The notes beneath the pieces are model-generated. The model saw only the letters and a program-made list of their open reading frames with translations, was not told where the DNA came from and did not search any database. Positions 53,871 to 64,000 of a stretch of 64,000 nt of DNA are shown one piece after another. A program made the translations under genes and the position numbers. Source of the stretch: Alistipes senegalensis (GTDB taxonomy: Bacteria > Pseudomonadota > Gammaproteobacteria > Burkholderiales > Burkholderiaceae_D); contig JAMPER010000001.1 of NCBI GenBank assembly GCA_023664945.1, positions 645,652 to 709,651 on the forward strand, in the 5' to 3' direction. The first letter of the stretch is position 1. Each line of letters opens with the position of its first letter.

Positions 53871-54347
53871 ATGGCACTGGAAGGCTTGTTTGAAAAAGGG
53901 TTTATTACGACTTCGCTGGATACCGTCATTAACTGGGGACGGACCAGTTCGCTTTGGCCGGTTTCGTTTGGGCTGGCCTGTTGCGCAATTGAGATGATGC
54001 ATGCCAGTGCTTCCCGTTATGACCTGGATCGCTATGGCACTTTTTACCGGCCAACGCCGAGGCAGTCTGATGTGATGATTGTGGCCGGTACGCTGTGCAA
54101 CAAGATGGCGCCTGCGCTAAGGAAGGTGTATGACCAGATGGCGGAGCCGCGCTGGGTGATTTCCATGGGTTCCTGCGCCAACGGGGGCGGCTATTACCAT
54201 GATTCCTATTCGGTGGTGCGCGGCTGTGACCGGATTGTGCCGGTAGATGTGTATGTACCGGGGTGCCCGCCTACGGCAGAGGCGCTCATGTATGCGTTTA
54301 TCCAGTTGAAGAGCCGGATCAGGCGAACCCATACTATTGCACGATAG
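53871..54347 (+). CDS. nuoB: NADH-quinone oxidoreductase subunit B
   Basis: 158 residues. The N2 cluster cysteines are present: [20 protein letters not shown] and [10 protein letters not shown]. It holds the terminal iron-sulfur cluster that reduces quinone. It starts three bases after nuoA. Confidence 0.97.
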   Translation: MALEGLFEKGFITTSLDTVINWGRTSSLWPVSFGLACCAIEMMHASASRYDLDRYGTFYRPTPRQSDVMIVAGTLCNKMAPALRKVYDQMAEPRWVISMGSCANGGGYYHDSYSVVRGCDRIVPVDVYVPGCPPTAEALMYAFIQLKSRIRRTHTIAR

Positions 54348-54360
54348 CGGGGCAGCGGAT

Positions 54361-54957
54361 ATGACGACCAGGCTGGCGCAGCTCCAGGAAAAATTGCAGG
54401 AACATTTGGGCAGGCATATCCGTTCCTGTGTGTGTGCGCTGGGGGAGGTGACGCTGGAGGTGCATGCGGCCGGTTACCGGGATGCCATGCAGCAGCTCAG
54501 GGATAACCCGGATTTTGCCTTTGAGGAATTGATTGATTTGTGCGGTGTGGATTATGCCGAATACGGGGGGCAGCCCCATGACGCCCCCCGGTATGCGGTG
54601 GTGGTTCACCTGCTTTCCCTGAAATATAACCGGCGGCTGCGGGTTAAGGTGTTTGCGCCGGATGATGCCTTGCCGCTGCTGCCCAGTGTGACGCCTGTCT
54701 GGCCAGCGGCAAACTGGTATGAGCGGGAGGCGTTTGACCTGCTGGGTATCCTGTTTGAGGGGCATCCTGATTTGCGGCGTATTCTGACGGACTATGGATT
54801 TATCGGCCATCCCTTGAGGAAGGATTTTCCTGTGCATGGCCTGGTAGAGGTGCGGTATGACGAGCAAAAGCGGCAGGTGGTGTATCAGCCGGTGACAATT
54901 GAGCGGCGCGAGCCGCCGCCAAGGATTGTCCGGCAGGCGGATGGCGGCAGGAAATAA
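54361..54957 (+). CDS. nuoC: NADH-quinone oxidoreductase subunit C
   Basis: 198 residues, separate from nuoD as in betaproteobacteria. The 30-kDa signature [41 protein letters not shown] is intact. The start MTTRLAQL (54361) is preferred to a TTG eight codons earlier. Its stop overlaps the nuoD start by one base. Confidence 0.94.
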   Translation: MTTRLAQLQEKLQEHLGRHIRSCVCALGEVTLEVHAAGYRDAMQQLRDNPDFAFEELIDLCGVDYAEYGGQPHDAPRYAVVVHLLSLKYNRRLRVKVFAPDDALPLLPSVTPVWPAANWYEREAFDLLGILFEGHPDLRRILTDYGFIGHPLRKDFPVHGLVEVRYDEQKRQVVYQPVTIERREPPPRIVRQADGGRK

Positions 54958-56210
54958 TGGCGGAAATCAGGAATTACACGGTGAATTTTGGGCCGCAGCA
55001 TCCTGCGACCCATGGCGTGCTGCGGCTGATTCTTGAGCTGGACGGCGAGGTGGTGCAGTCTGCTGATCCGCATATCGGGATGCTGCACCGGGGAACAGAA
55101 AAGCTGGCGGAACAAAAAACCTGGTTGCAGGCGCTGCCTTATATGGACCGGCTGGACTATGTTTCCATGATGGCAAATGAGCATGCCTATGTGCTGGGGG
55201 TGGAAAAGCTGCTGGGGATTGAGGTGCCTATTCGCGCCCAGTATATCCGCGTGATGTTTGATGAGATTACCCGGCTGTTGAACCATTTGCTGTTTTTGGG
55301 GGCGCAGGCGCTGGATATCGGGGCCATGGCGGTTTTTTTATATACTTTCCGGGAGCGTGAGGATCTTTTCGACTGTTATGAGGCGGTCAGCGGCGCCCGT
55401 ATGCATGCGGCTTATTACCGGCCGGGCGGGGTCAGCCGGGATTTGCCGGAAACGATGCCGCAGTATCGCCATACCCACTTGAGCAAGGCCAAGCGTATGC
55501 AGGCAAGAAATGCGGCAAGACAGGGTTCGCTCCTGGATTTTATTGCCGATTTTACGGAACGTTTTCCGGGGTATGTGGATGAATATGAAACGCTCCTGAC
55601 GGATAACCGTATCTGGAAGCAGCGCCTTGTGGGGGTTGGCGTGGTTTCACCGGAAGCGGCCAAGGCAGCCGGGTTTACCGGCCCCATGCTGCGCGGTTCG
55701 GGTGTGGAGTGGGATTTGCGCAAAAAACAACCCTATGCCGTTTATGACCGGCTGGATTTTGCCATACCGGTAGGCAAGGAGGGGGATTGCTATGACCGTT
55801 ACCTTGTGCGGGTGGAGGAGATGCGCCAGTCCAACCGGATTATCCGGCAGTGCGTGGAATGGTTGCGAAAGCATCCGGGGCCGGTGATGACGGCAGACCG
55901 CAAGGTGGCACCGCCTGAAAAGGCCGGCCTGAAAGCCGGGATGGAAGAGATGATTCATCATTTCAAGCTGTTTTCAGAGGGGATTCAGGTGCCGCCGGGG
56001 GAGGTTTATGCGGCGGTTGAGGCACCCAAGGGTGAATTTGGCGTCTATCTGCTTTCTGACGGCGCAAACAAGCCGTATCGCATGAAAATCCGTGCGCCGG
56101 GTTTTGCGCACCTGCAAAATCTTGGCAATATGGTCAGGGGGCATCTGATTGCCGATGTGGTTTCGGTTATCGGCAATATTGATATTGTTTTTGGTGAAAT
56201 TGACCGTTAG
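54957..56210 (+). CDS. nuoD: NADH-quinone oxidoreductase subunit D
   Basis: 417 residues, the usual length. The N-terminal quinone-site loop [15 protein letters not shown] and the block [16 protein letters not shown] are conserved, and the C-terminus ends with the canonical VFGEIDR. It forms the quinone pocket with NuoB. Confidence 0.97.
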   Translation: MAEIRNYTVNFGPQHPATHGVLRLILELDGEVVQSADPHIGMLHRGTEKLAEQKTWLQALPYMDRLDYVSMMANEHAYVLGVEKLLGIEVPIRAQYIRVMFDEITRLLNHLLFLGAQALDIGAMAVFLYTFREREDLFDCYEAVSGARMHAAYYRPGGVSRDLPETMPQYRHTHLSKAKRMQARNAARQGSLLDFIADFTERFPGYVDEYETLLTDNRIWKQRLVGVGVVSPEAAKAAGFTGPMLRGSGVEWDLRKKQPYAVYDRLDFAIPVGKEGDCYDRYLVRVEEMRQSNRIIRQCVEWLRKHPGPVMTADRKVAPPEKAGLKAGMEEMIHHFKLFSEGIQVPPGEVYAAVEAPKGEFGVYLLSDGANKPYRMKIRAPGFAHLQNLGNMVRGHLIADVVSVIGNIDIVFGEIDR

Positions 56211-56236
56211 GGGCGGGAAAAGGATCGGCGGCAGGG

Positions 56237-56716
56237 ATGGCATTCAGTCAGGAAACCTACGAGAAAATGGCGCATGAGGTTGCCAAGTTTCCCCCCGGGG
56301 AAAAGCGCTCGGCTGCAGTGGCGGTGATGGCAATCGTACAGGAAGAGACCCGTTGGCTTTCCTCGGAAAGCATGCAGGAGATTGCGGATTATCTGGGGGT
56401 GCCGTTTGTGGTTATTGCGGAAATCGCCAGTTTTTACAGCATGTTTGATATAAGGCCGGTAGGCCGTTACAAGATTACGGTTTGCGGCAGCCTGCCTTGT
56501 GATCTGGCCGAAAGCGGCCAGGCGGCTCAGCATCTCCAGGACAGGCTGGGCATCGGCTTTGGCGAGACAACGCCGGACGGCCGGTTTACCCTTGCCAGGG
56601 GCGAGTGCATGGGCGCTTGCGGCGAAGGGCCGGTTTTGCTGGTGAATAACCGGCAGATGCATGTGCGCATGACGCCGGAGCGGATTGACCGGCTGCTGGA
56701 GGAACTGGGGAAATGA
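56237..56716 (+). CDS. nuoE: NADH-quinone oxidoreductase subunit E
   Basis: 159 residues of the thioredoxin-like ferredoxin family. The 2Fe-2S ligands are CGSLPC (Cx4C) and CMGAC (Cx3C). It is part of the NADH dehydrogenase module. Its stop overlaps nuoF by 4 bp. Confidence 0.95.
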   Translation: MAFSQETYEKMAHEVAKFPPGEKRSAAVAVMAIVQEETRWLSSESMQEIADYLGVPFVVIAEIASFYSMFDIRPVGRYKITVCGSLPCDLAESGQAAQHLQDRLGIGFGETTPDGRFTLARGECMGACGEGPVLLVNNRQMHVRMTPERIDRLLEELGK

Positions 56717-57999
56717 CGTGCCTGCATGACCGCCATATTTCGCCGCTCCTGTTTGCCGGGCTGGATGGTGAAAACTGGCATCTGGATGATTATGTGTCGC
56801 GCGGCGGGTATGCGGTTTTCAGGCGTATTTTCCGGGAGGCGATGTCGCCAAAGAGAATTGTTGAGGAAGTGACGGTTTCCACTTTGCGCGGCAGGGGAGG
56901 CGCGGCTTTTCCGACGGGAACCAAGTGGGGGTTCATGCCCCGGGACCATGCCGGGCCGGTTTACCTGGTTTGCAATGCGGATGAAAGTGAGCCGGGTACG
57001 TTCAAGGACAGGGATATTCTGCGTTATAACCCGCATGCGGTGATTGAGGGCATGCTGATTGCCGCATATGCGGTGGGGGCGTCTGTCGGGTATATTTATA
57101 TCCATGGCGAAATATGGGCTGAATATGAGCGGTTTACGGAAGCGGTTGCCGAGGCGCGCCAGGCCGGGCTGATCGGGCAGCCGCCTGAAAGCGGTTTTTG
57201 CTTTGAGCTACATCCTTTCCATGGCTTTGGCGCGTATGTTTGCGGGGAGGAGACGGCGCTTCTGGAATCCATGGAGGGCAAACGGGGGCAGCCCCGTTTC
57301 AAGCCGCCTTTTCCGGCGATGCATGGCTTGTACGGACAGCCGACGTTGGTCAACAATGTGGAGACGCTGGCCTATGTGCCTTTTATTCTGGCGGGTGGCG
57401 GGGCTGCTTTTGCCGCGCGGGGATGTAACGGCAGCGGCGGCATGAAGGTTTTTTCGGTATCGGGTGATGTCCGGTATCCGGGAAATTACGAGGTTCCGAT
57501 GGGAACGCCGTTTCCGGTTTTGCTGGAAAAGGCGGGCGGTGTGCGCGAAGGAAGAAGGCTTAAGGCGGTGATTCCCGGCGGCGCTTCTTCGCCGGTGGTG
57601 CCGGGAGCGGTGATGATGCGCGCGGCCATGGATTATGACGGTGTGGCGCAGGCGGGTTCCATGCTGGGTTCAGGCGGGGTGATTGTGCTGGATGATTCGC
57701 GCTGCATGGTGCAGGCGCTTTTGAGCCTGTCCCGGTTTTTTTATGAGGAATCCTGCGGCCAGTGTACGCCTTGTCGGGAAGGAACCGGCTGGATGTATCG
57801 TATTATCAGCCGGATAGCGAAGGGGCAGGGAAAGCCGGATGACCTGGCGCTGCTGGATGCGGTGGCAGGCAATATCCAGGGGCGGACGATTTGCGCCCTG
57901 GGTGATGCGGCGGCAATGCCGGTAAGGTCTTTCCTTCTGCATTTCAGGGAAGAATTTGAGAACCATATCAGGGGCAGGCGCTGCCCGGTTTGCAACTGA
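56713..57999 (+). CDS. nuoF: NADH-quinone oxidoreductase subunit F
   Basis: 428 residues. FMN- and NADH-binding motifs are [18 protein letters not shown] and [16 protein letters not shown]; the 4Fe-4S cluster is held by [15 protein letters not shown]. It oxidises NADH at the tip of complex I. Confidence 0.97.
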   Translation: MTCLHDRHISPLLFAGLDGENWHLDDYVSRGGYAVFRRIFREAMSPKRIVEEVTVSTLRGRGGAAFPTGTKWGFMPRDHAGPVYLVCNADESEPGTFKDRDILRYNPHAVIEGMLIAAYAVGASVGYIYIHGEIWAEYERFTEAVAEARQAGLIGQPPESGFCFELHPFHGFGAYVCGEETALLESMEGKRGQPRFKPPFPAMHGLYGQPTLVNNVETLAYVPFILAGGGAAFAARGCNGSGGMKVFSVSGDVRYPGNYEVPMGTPFPVLLEKAGGVREGRRLKAVIPGGASSPVVPGAVMMRAAMDYDGVAQAGSMLGSGGVIVLDDSRCMVQALLSLSRFFYEESCGQCTPCREGTGWMYRIISRIAKGQGKPDDLALLDAVAGNIQGRTICALGDAAAMPVRSFLLHFREEFENHIRGRRCPVCN

Positions 58000-58006
58000 G
58001 CGGAAA

Positions 58007-60340
58007 ATGGCGGAGAAGCGGGCAGAAATCGAGATTGACGGGAAACGGCTGGCGGTTACGCCGGGTTCCAGTGTGCTTCAGGCTGCGCTGGACGCGGGGG
58101 TGCCGGTGCCGCATTTCTGTTACCACAAGAAGCTGTCTGTTGCGGCCAGCTGCCGCATGTGTCTGGTGGAGGTGACAGGGTCTGCCCGTCTTCAGCCCGC
58201 CTGTGCCTTGCAGGCGGCAGACGGTATGGCGGTGCACACGGCGACTGCCAAAGTGATTGAGGCGCAAAAGGCAGTGCTGGAGTTTTTGCTGGCGAATCAT
58301 CCGCTGGATTGCCCGGTTTGCGACCAGGCAGGGGAGTGCCTGTTGCAGGATGTGTCTTTCCGGTATGGCAGCGGGGTTTCACGCTATCAGGAAGAGAAGC
58401 GGGTTGTGCTGAAAAAGGAGGCGGGGCCGCTTGTTTCCATGCAGGAGATGGCGCGCTGTATTCACTGTACGCGCTGTCTTCGTTTTGGCGAGGAGGTTGC
58501 CGGGATACGGGAATTGGGCCTGTTTTACCGTTCCGAACGGGCAGAAATTGCCCCGGCGGTTGAAAAGGCGATGGTATCCGAGTTGTCCGGCAATATGATT
58601 GATTTGTGTCCGGTAGGTGCGCTGACTTCTCTGCCTTTCCGTTTCAGGGCGCGGAGCTGGGAGCTGGTTTCCCGTTTTTCTGTCAGCCCCCATGACAGCC
58701 TGGGTTCCAATCTGGTTGTCCAGACGTGGCAGGACAAGGTGATGCGGGTGCTGCCGAAGGAAAACGAGGCGGTTAATGAATGCTGGCTTTCCGACCGTGA
58801 CCGTTTTTCCTATGAGGGGTTAAACAGCGAAGAAAGGCTGCATACGCCTATGGTCAAGCAGGGGAACCGCTGGATAGAGACGGATTGGGCAGCGGCGCTG
58901 GACTATATTGTGCGCGGGCTTCGGGATATTTCGGTTGATGACGGGAAAACTGCGCTGGCGGCAATGGCTTCTCCACAGGCAACCTTGGAGGAGATGTGGC
59001 TGCTGAAGAAGCTGATGGCTGGCCTGGGTTCGCACAATGTGGATTTCCGGTCCCGCCAGGTGGATTTTTCCCTTGACGGGAAGGTGACGCCCTGGCTGGG
59101 CATGCCGGTAACGGATATTGATGCTTTGGATAGCGCTTTTTTCATTGGTGCTTTTTTAAGGCAGGAGCAGCCGGTGATGGCTATCCGTTTCCGGCGTGCG
59201 GCCAAACGGGGGGCGGTTATCAGCAGCCTGCACGGGATGGATGACGACTGGCTGATGCCGGTCAGGCACAGGATGGTTGCGGCTCCCTCGCAATGGCCTG
59301 CCCGGCTGGCTGAGGTGCTGGTTGCCGTGGCGCAGGCAAAGGCGGTTGCGATACCGGACGGGATGGAAGGGGTTGTGCCAACGGATGACGCGCGGGGGAT
59401 TGCCGCTGTGCTGCTTTCACAGGGCAATCATGCGATTTTCCTGGGAAATGCAGCGGCGGGACACCCGAAATTGTCCGAGCTGCATACGATGGCGGAATGG
59501 CTGGCTGCAAAGACCGGTGCGCGGCTGGGGTATCTGACAGAGGGGGCCAACGGGGCGGGCGGCGCTTTGGTGAATGCGTTGCAACCCGGTGTTTCCCGGA
59601 TTGGGAATTTGCTGGATCGCCGCCATGCCGCCTGGTTGTTGCTGCATGTGGAGCCTGGGCAGGATGCGGCAAATCCGCCGCTGGCGCTGAAAAACCTGGC
59701 CCAGGCCAAGATGGTGGTGGTGATGTCGCCTTATCGCCACAGTGCGGATTATGCGGATGTGATGCTGCCGGTTTCACCTTTTACCGAGACGGCGGGAGCC
59801 TATATCAGCTGCGAGGGGCGGATGCAGTGTTTTCAGGGGGCTGTCCGGCCTTTGGGGCAGACGCGTCCGGCATGGAAGGTGCTGCGGGCGCTGGGCAGTT
59901 TGCTGGCGCTGGACGGGTTTGCGTATGAAAGCATTGAGGCAGTGCGCAATGATTTTCTTCAGGAAGCAGGCGGGGATATTTCAGGCAGGCTGAATAATTT
60001 TGCTGGCTCTCAGCCTGTTTTGACGCGGGTTGAGCCTGTTGTGCTGGAGCGTCTGACAGATGGCCTGGCCGACCCGATTGTGCGGCGGGCGGCGGCTTTG
60101 CTGAAAAGGCAGGAACATGAGGCCGGCTGTATTTATTTGCCTGTTGCGTTGTGCGACAGGCTGGGGGTGGCCGCAGGCGGGAAGGTAATAGTGCGGCAGG
60201 GCCAGGAAAAAGCGGTATTGTCTGCTGTGCCGGACAAGGCGCTGCCTGACCAGGTGGCGCGGCTTTCCGGCGGGAATCCGGCAGCAGCGGGGCTGGGACC
60301 GGCATTCGGGACACTTCAGGTGGAGGCGTATGATGGCTGA
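58007..60340 (+). CDS. nuoG: NADH-quinone oxidoreductase subunit G
   Basis: 777 residues. The 2Fe-2S site (FCYHKKLSVAASCRMCLVEV), the Cx2Cx5C site with His ligand (HPLDCPVCDQAGECLLQ) and the next 4Fe-4S site (CIHCTRCLRFGEEVAG) are present, followed by a molybdopterin-oxidoreductase-like part without the active-site cofactor residues. The start MAEKRAEIEIDG is chosen because it begins the ferredoxin domain; a frame opens earlier inside nuoF. Confidence 0.95.
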   Translation: MAEKRAEIEIDGKRLAVTPGSSVLQAALDAGVPVPHFCYHKKLSVAASCRMCLVEVTGSARLQPACALQAADGMAVHTATAKVIEAQKAVLEFLLANHPLDCPVCDQAGECLLQDVSFRYGSGVSRYQEEKRVVLKKEAGPLVSMQEMARCIHCTRCLRFGEEVAGIRELGLFYRSERAEIAPAVEKAMVSELSGNMIDLCPVGALTSLPFRFRARSWELVSRFSVSPHDSLGSNLVVQTWQDKVMRVLPKENEAVNECWLSDRDRFSYEGLNSEERLHTPMVKQGNRWIETDWAAALDYIVRGLRDISVDDGKTALAAMASPQATLEEMWLLKKLMAGLGSHNVDFRSRQVDFSLDGKVTPWLGMPVTDIDALDSAFFIGAFLRQEQPVMAIRFRRAAKRGAVISSLHGMDDDWLMPVRHRMVAAPSQWPARLAEVLVAVAQAKAVAIPDGMEGVVPTDDARGIAAVLLSQGNHAIFLGNAAAGHPKLSELHTMAEWLAAKTGARLGYLTEGANGAGGALVNALQPGVSRIGNLLDRRHAAWLLLHVEPGQDAANPPLALKNLAQAKMVVVMSPYRHSADYADVMLPVSPFTETAGAYISCEGRMQCFQGAVRPLGQTRPAWKVLRALGSLLALDGFAYESIEAVRNDFLQEAGGDISGRLNNFAGSQPVLTRVEPVVLERLTDGLADPIVRRAAALLKRQEHEAGCIYLPVALCDRLGVAAGGKVIVRQGQEKAVLSAVPDKALPDQVARLSGGNPAAAGLGPAFGTLQVEAYDG

Positions 60341-61406
60341 CGTGCTTGCCCTGATTCATGGCTATGGCCGCGACTGGTTTGGTGATGCCTGGTTTTTTGT
60401 CTGGACGATGGTCAAGCTGGGCTGTGTGCTGGCGCCGGTGCTTTTCATGGTGGCGTATTTGACCTGGTGGGAAAGGAAGGTTGTCGGCTGGATGCATGTG
60501 CGCATTGGCCCGAACCGGACCGGGCCGCTGGGGCTGTTGCAGCCGGTTGCCGATGGCATCAAGCTGCTGATGAAGGAAATTGTTGTTCCGGAGAGGGCAG
60601 ACAAAAAGCTGTTTTATCTGGCACCGGTTCTGGCCATGACGCCGGCGCTGGCGGCCTGGGCGGTGATGCCGTTTGGCCCGGAGATGGCGCTGGCTGATCT
60701 GGATGCGGGGATGCTGTTTTTTCTTGCCATAACATCAATCGGGGTGTATGGCGTGATTATTGCCGGATGGGCAACCAATTCCCAATATGCTTTTTTGGGG
60801 GCAATGCGCGCGGCTGCACAGATGATTGCTTTCGGCATACCGATGGGGTTTGTGATGGTGACGGTGCTGATGGTTTCCGGCAGCCTGAATTTGTCTGATG
60901 TGGTGCTGGCCCAGGGCCGGGGCTTTTTTGCTGCCCACGGATGGGGTGTTTTCTCGTGGAACTGGCTGCCGCTTTTTCCGCTTTTTGTGATTTTTATGGT
61001 GTCTGCCCTGGCGGAGACGGCGCGGCATCCTTTTGATGCGCTGGAAGGGGAATCAGAGATTGTAGGCGGCCATATGGTGGAGTATTCCGGCATTGCTTTC
61101 GGCATGTTTTTCATGGCGGAATATGCCAATATGATCCTGTTTTCTGCCATGACGGCACTCTTGTTCCTGGGTGGATGGCTGCCGCCGGTGGACTGGGCGG
61201 TTTTGTCCTGGATACCGGGATGGGTCTGGCTGGGGGCAAAAGCTTCCCTGGTGGTTTTTTTCTTTATCTGGGTGAGGGCGACGCTGCCCCGCTACCGGTA
61301 TGACCATACTATGCGTTTGGGGTGGAAAGTTTTTCTTCCTGTGACGATGGCGTATCTGGTGCTGGTGGCCTGCTGGATTCAAACACCCCTGAATATATGG
61401 GATTGA
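60330..61406 (+). CDS. nuoH: NADH-quinone oxidoreductase subunit H
   Basis: 358 residues with eight membrane helices. The block [36 protein letters not shown] is conserved. The later loop reads [27 protein letters not shown], where most relatives have AETNRxPFDxxExESELVAGFHxEYSG, so this subunit is slightly divergent at a quinone-channel loop. It overlaps the nuoG end by 11 bp. Confidence 0.95.
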   Translation: MMADVLALIHGYGRDWFGDAWFFVWTMVKLGCVLAPVLFMVAYLTWWERKVVGWMHVRIGPNRTGPLGLLQPVADGIKLLMKEIVVPERADKKLFYLAPVLAMTPALAAWAVMPFGPEMALADLDAGMLFFLAITSIGVYGVIIAGWATNSQYAFLGAMRAAAQMIAFGIPMGFVMVTVLMVSGSLNLSDVVLAQGRGFFAAHGWGVFSWNWLPLFPLFVIFMVSALAETARHPFDALEGESEIVGGHMVEYSGIAFGMFFMAEYANMILFSAMTALLFLGGWLPPVDWAVLSWIPGWVWLGAKASLVVFFFIWVRATLPRYRYDHTMRLGWKVFLPVTMAYLVLVACWIQTPLNIWD

Positions 61407-61417
61407 TCGGGCCGGGC

Positions 61418-61924
61418 ATGATGAAGAAGATGGGCAGATATGCAGGCAGTTTTTTCCTTTTCGAGATATTGAAGGGGCTATGGGTTACACTGCGCTATCT
61501 TTTTTCCCGCAAGGTGACGGTGCAGTACCCGGAGGAAAAAACGCCGGTTTCCCCCCGTTTCCGGGGGATGCATGCCTTGAGGCGCTATCCAGACGGGAGC
61601 GAACGGTGCATTGCCTGTAAATTATGCGAGGCTGTTTGCCCGGCTATGGCGATTACGATTGAATCCGGCATGGGCCCGGACGGGACGCGCCGGGCCTTGC
61701 GCTATGATATTGACCAGACGAAGTGTATTTTTTGCGGATTGTGCCAGGAAGCCTGCCCGGTTGAGGCCATTGTGCAGACGCAGCTATTTGAATATGCGGC
61801 GGAAGACCGAAGTGCCCTGTATTTTACCAAGCCGGAATTGCTGGCAGTGGGGGATCGGTATGAGGCAGAGATTGTAGGGGCGCGGCAGGCGGATATGCCT
61901 CGCCATAATGGGAAGGTAAGCTGA
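61418..61924 (+). CDS. nuoI: NADH-quinone oxidoreductase subunit I
   Basis: 168 residues. Two 4Fe-4S motifs: [16 protein letters not shown] and [16 protein letters not shown]. The N-terminal membrane-surface helix is [30 protein letters not shown]. The start at 61418 (or 61421) is chosen for the family length; an open frame upstream overlaps nuoH. Confidence 0.95.
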   Translation: MMKKMGRYAGSFFLFEILKGLWVTLRYLFSRKVTVQYPEEKTPVSPRFRGMHALRRYPDGSERCIACKLCEAVCPAMAITIESGMGPDGTRRALRYDIDQTKCIFCGLCQEACPVEAIVQTQLFEYAAEDRSALYFTKPELLAVGDRYEAEIVGARQADMPRHNGKVS

Positions 61925-61926
61925 GT

Positions 61927-62571
61927 ATGGCATTTCAGACGATCCTGTTTTATCTGTTTGCGGCTATCCTGGTTCTGGCCGCACTTCGGGTTGTGACGGC
62001 TGGCAATCCTGTCCATGCAGCCCTGTATCTTGTGTTGTCGTTTTTTTCGGCAGCGGCCATCTGGATTTTGCTGGAAGCGGAGTTTCTGGCCCTGATACTG
62101 GTGCTGGTATATGTGGGTGCGGTGATGGTGCTTTTCCTTTTTGTGGTGATGATGCTGGATATTGATCTGGCGGTAATCCGGGAGGGGCTTCGGCAAAACC
62201 GGGCTGTTGCCGTTCTGGTGGGGCTGGCGATGGTTTTCGAGATGGCAGCCGTGCTGGTAAAAGGTTTCTGGGAAAAGGGGACGGCAATGCCTTTGGCTTC
62301 GGGGACAGCCGGGTTGACCCGCAGCCTGGGGAAGGTGCTTTATACGGATTATCTGTATGCTTTTGAGATTGCCGCTGCCATTCTCATGGTTGCCATGGTG
62401 GCGGCGGTTGCGCTCACGCTTCGCCGCCGCAAAGGGGCAATTTATACTTCGGCAGCCAGGGCTGTGGCGGCAGACAGCAGAAAGCGGCTGCGCCTGGTGG
62501 AGATGGAGGCGGATACGGCATATCGCTGCCAGGCTGAAGGCGGCAAGGCAGAAACAGAGGAGCCGGTATGA
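61927..62571 (+). CDS. nuoJ: NADH-quinone oxidoreductase subunit J
   Basis: 214 residues with five membrane helices. The conserved [52 protein letters not shown] is intact. A hydrophilic tail of about 50 residues follows. It overlaps nuoK by 4 bp. Confidence 0.95.
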   Translation: MAFQTILFYLFAAILVLAALRVVTAGNPVHAALYLVLSFFSAAAIWILLEAEFLALILVLVYVGAVMVLFLFVVMMLDIDLAVIREGLRQNRAVAVLVGLAMVFEMAAVLVKGFWEKGTAMPLASGTAGLTRSLGKVLYTDYLYAFEIAAAILMVAMVAAVALTLRRRKGAIYTSAARAVAADSRKRLRLVEMEADTAYRCQAEGGKAETEEPV

Positions 62572-62876
62572 CGCTTTCTCTGGTGCATTACCTGGTTCTT
62601 GGCGCGCTTATTTTTGCCATTTCGGTTGTCGGTATTTTTGCCAACCGCCGCAATCTGCTGGTTTTGCTGATGTCGGTTGAGCTGATGCTGTTGTCGGTGA
62701 ACCTGAATTTTGTTGCTTTTTCCCGTTATCTGGGAGATGCAGCCGGCCAGATTTTTGTGTTTTTTATCCTGACGGTTGCCGCGGCGGAAACGGCGATTGG
62801 CTTGGCGATCCTGGTGGTGTTGTTTCGCAACCTGCGTTCGGTTGATGTCAGGGATCTTGACAGCCTGAAGGGGTAG
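62568..62876 (+). CDS. nuoK: NADH-quinone oxidoreductase subunit K
   Basis: 102 residues with three membrane helices. The two conserved glutamates are in [16 protein letters not shown] and [17 protein letters not shown]. In related operons nuoL follows; here nuoN starts 19 bp later. Confidence 0.97.
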   Translation: MTLSLVHYLVLGALIFAISVVGIFANRRNLLVLLMSVELMLLSVNLNFVAFSRYLGDAAGQIFVFFILTVAAAETAIGLAILVVLFRNLRSVDVRDLDSLKG

Positions 62877-62895
62877 GACGGGCTATAGGAAGAAT

Positions 62896-64000
62896 ATGAA
62901 TCTGTCGCTGGCTTATCCTGAGGTAATTTTGTTGCTGCTGACGCTGGGTATCCTGGCGGCTGACCTGTTTTTGCCGCGGGGAAAGCAGGGGATGACCTGG
63001 TTTTTTGCTCTGGCGGCAACGGCCATTTGCGCCGGGGCTGTCCTGTATTTTTCTCCCGGGCAAAGCGCTGTTTATGCTTTTGGCGGCATGTTTGTTTCGG
63101 ATGCGGTATCGTTGCTTTTGAAACTGTTTTCCTGCCTGTTGTTTTTTATTACGCTTCTTTATGCACGGCGCTATGTTGATGAGCATGGCATGGCGGGCGG
63201 CGTGATTGGCGGGGAATACTATGTGCTGGCGCTTTTTTGCCTGCTGGGCCAGCTGGTGGTGGTTTCCGGTGTGCATTTTCTGGTGCTGTATCTGGGGATT
63301 GAACTGGTGTCGCTGCCTTTGTATGCGCTGGCGGCTATGCGGCGAAATACAGAGAGGGTTCCCGAGGCGGCTGTCAAGTTTTTTGTTTTGGGAGCGCTGG
63401 GTTCGGGTTTTTTGCTGTATGGCATTTCCATGCTGTATGGCGCGACAGGTACGCTGGATTTGCGGGAGATGTGCCAGGCGTGCGCGTTGGGCCAGGTGAA
63501 TCATACGGTTCTGGTTTTTGGCGTGGTTTTTGTGGTGTCAGGCGTCGGGTTCAAGCTGGGGGCCGCTCCTTTCCATATGTGGATACCGGATGTTTACGAG
63601 GGAGCGCCTGCTGCCGTGACGCTTTTGATTGGCGGGGCGCCCAAGCTGGCGGCGTTTGCGCTGGGGTTTCGTATTCTGGCCGAAGGGCTTGTTCCGCTGG
63701 CGGGTGACTGGCAGCAGATGCTGGCGGTGCTTGCCCTGCTTTCCATGGCGGTTGGCAATTTGACGGCGCTGGTTCAGGCCAATATCCGGCGGATGCTGGC
63801 TTATTCCACTATCGGGCAGATGGGCTTTATGCTGTTGGGGTTGCTCTCCGGGGCAAATGGCGGGGCATTTTCTGTTTTTGCGGCAGATGCTTACGGATCG
63901 GCGCTTTTTTATACTTTTATTTATGTGCTGGCTTTTGTGGGGGCGTTTGGGGTGCTGATGGTATTGTCACGTACCGGGCATGAAGCGCAGATGCGGGATG
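62896..64000 (+). CDS. nuoN: NADH-quinone oxidoreductase subunit N, cut by window edge
   Basis: The open frame runs 368 codons to the right edge with no stop (full length is usually about 485). It starts MNLSLAYPEVILLLLTLGILAADLF, a NuoN opening, and continues AVKFFVLGALGSGFLLYGISMLYGATGT, FKLGAAPFHMWIPDVYEGAPAAVTLLIGGAPKLAAFAL and NLTALVQANIRRMLAYSTIGQMGFMLLGLL, all specific to NuoN and not NuoL or NuoM. The lysine of the proton channel (APFHMW and APKLAAF region) is kept. It follows nuoK after 19 bp, so nuoL and nuoM are not at their usual place. Confidence 0.95.
   Translation, partial: MNLSLAYPEVILLLLTLGILAADLFLPRGKQGMTWFFALAATAICAGAVLYFSPGQSAVYAFGGMFVSDAVSLLLKLFSCLLFFITLLYARRYVDEHGMAGGVIGGEYYVLALFCLLGQLVVVSGVHFLVLYLGIELVSLPLYALAAMRRNTERVPEAAVKFFVLGALGSGFLLYGISMLYGATGTLDLREMCQACALGQVNHTVLVFGVVFVVSGVGFKLGAAPFHMWIPDVYEGAPAAVTLLIGGAPKLAAFALGFRILAEGLVPLAGDWQQMLAVLALLSMAVGNLTALVQANIRRMLAYSTIGQMGFMLLGLLSGANGGAFSVFAADAYGSALFYTFIYVLAFVGAFGVLMVLSRTGHEAQMRD

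Overview
The window looks like chromosomal DNA of a betaproteobacterium of the order Burkholderiales, most plausibly Oxalobacteraceae and perhaps an anaerobic gut member such as Oxalobacter. This is inferred from gene order and content: lptC-lptA-lptB-rpoN-hpf, dapA-bamC-metallohydrolase, secG-tRNA-Leu-nuo, ppk-sixA, and a probable rubrerythrin at the left edge. No rRNA gene, CRISPR array or replication origin was seen.

Layout. 1-3500: start of a rubrerythrin-like gene, an NTF2-fold protein, an AraC regulator, then trxA-rho on the minus strand. 3800-11240: a tripartite RND multidrug pump (outer-membrane factor, AcrB-type transporter, AcrA-type adaptor) with a divergent TetR repressor; a clear operator lies inside the repressor promoter. 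11260-16170: transaldolase, a DUF1254/DUF1214 lipoprotein with low-complexity inserts, and glucose-6-phosphate isomerase. 16380-17290: tRNA-Val, tRNA-Pro and a CYTH triphosphatase. 17350-22660: a minus-strand operon for Kdo synthesis and LPS transport (kdsD, kdsC, lptC, lptA, lptB), continuing into rpoN and hpf. 22900-32940: Kef-type antiporter, uvrA, ssb, a radical SAM protein with an SDR epimerase, a ZIP metal transporter and an exopolyphosphatase. 32939-37210: ppk-sixA-sulP operon. 37450-38880: Hsp20 and a REP-associated tyrosine transposase with flanking repeats. 38990-48260: gltB-gltD, dapA, bamC and a metallo-beta-lactamase-fold protein. 48340-51250: a repeat-rich lipoprotein, a SlyD-type isomerase, tpiA, secG and tRNA-Leu. 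51280-53220: a small accessory segment between tRNA-Leu and nuoA, with an integrase remnant, a flavin reductase and two exported proteins. 53508-64000: the complex I operon nuoABCDEFGHIJK followed directly by nuoN, which runs off the window.

Most of the window is ordinary housekeeping DNA. The points most worth following are: a 16-bp tandem repeat at the start of the efflux repressor gene whose copy number sets the reading frame; the direct nuoK-nuoN junction with nuoL and nuoM absent; a tRNA-Leu integration scar that splits the usual secG-tRNA-nuo linkage; a lipoprotein carrying five exact 11-residue repeats; a transposase whose HUH motif has lost its first histidine; and low-complexity extensions on all three efflux-pump subunits and on the DUF1254 lipoprotein. 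No clearly new multi-gene system was found. The tRNA-Leu segment and the pump with its switchable repressor are the best candidates.
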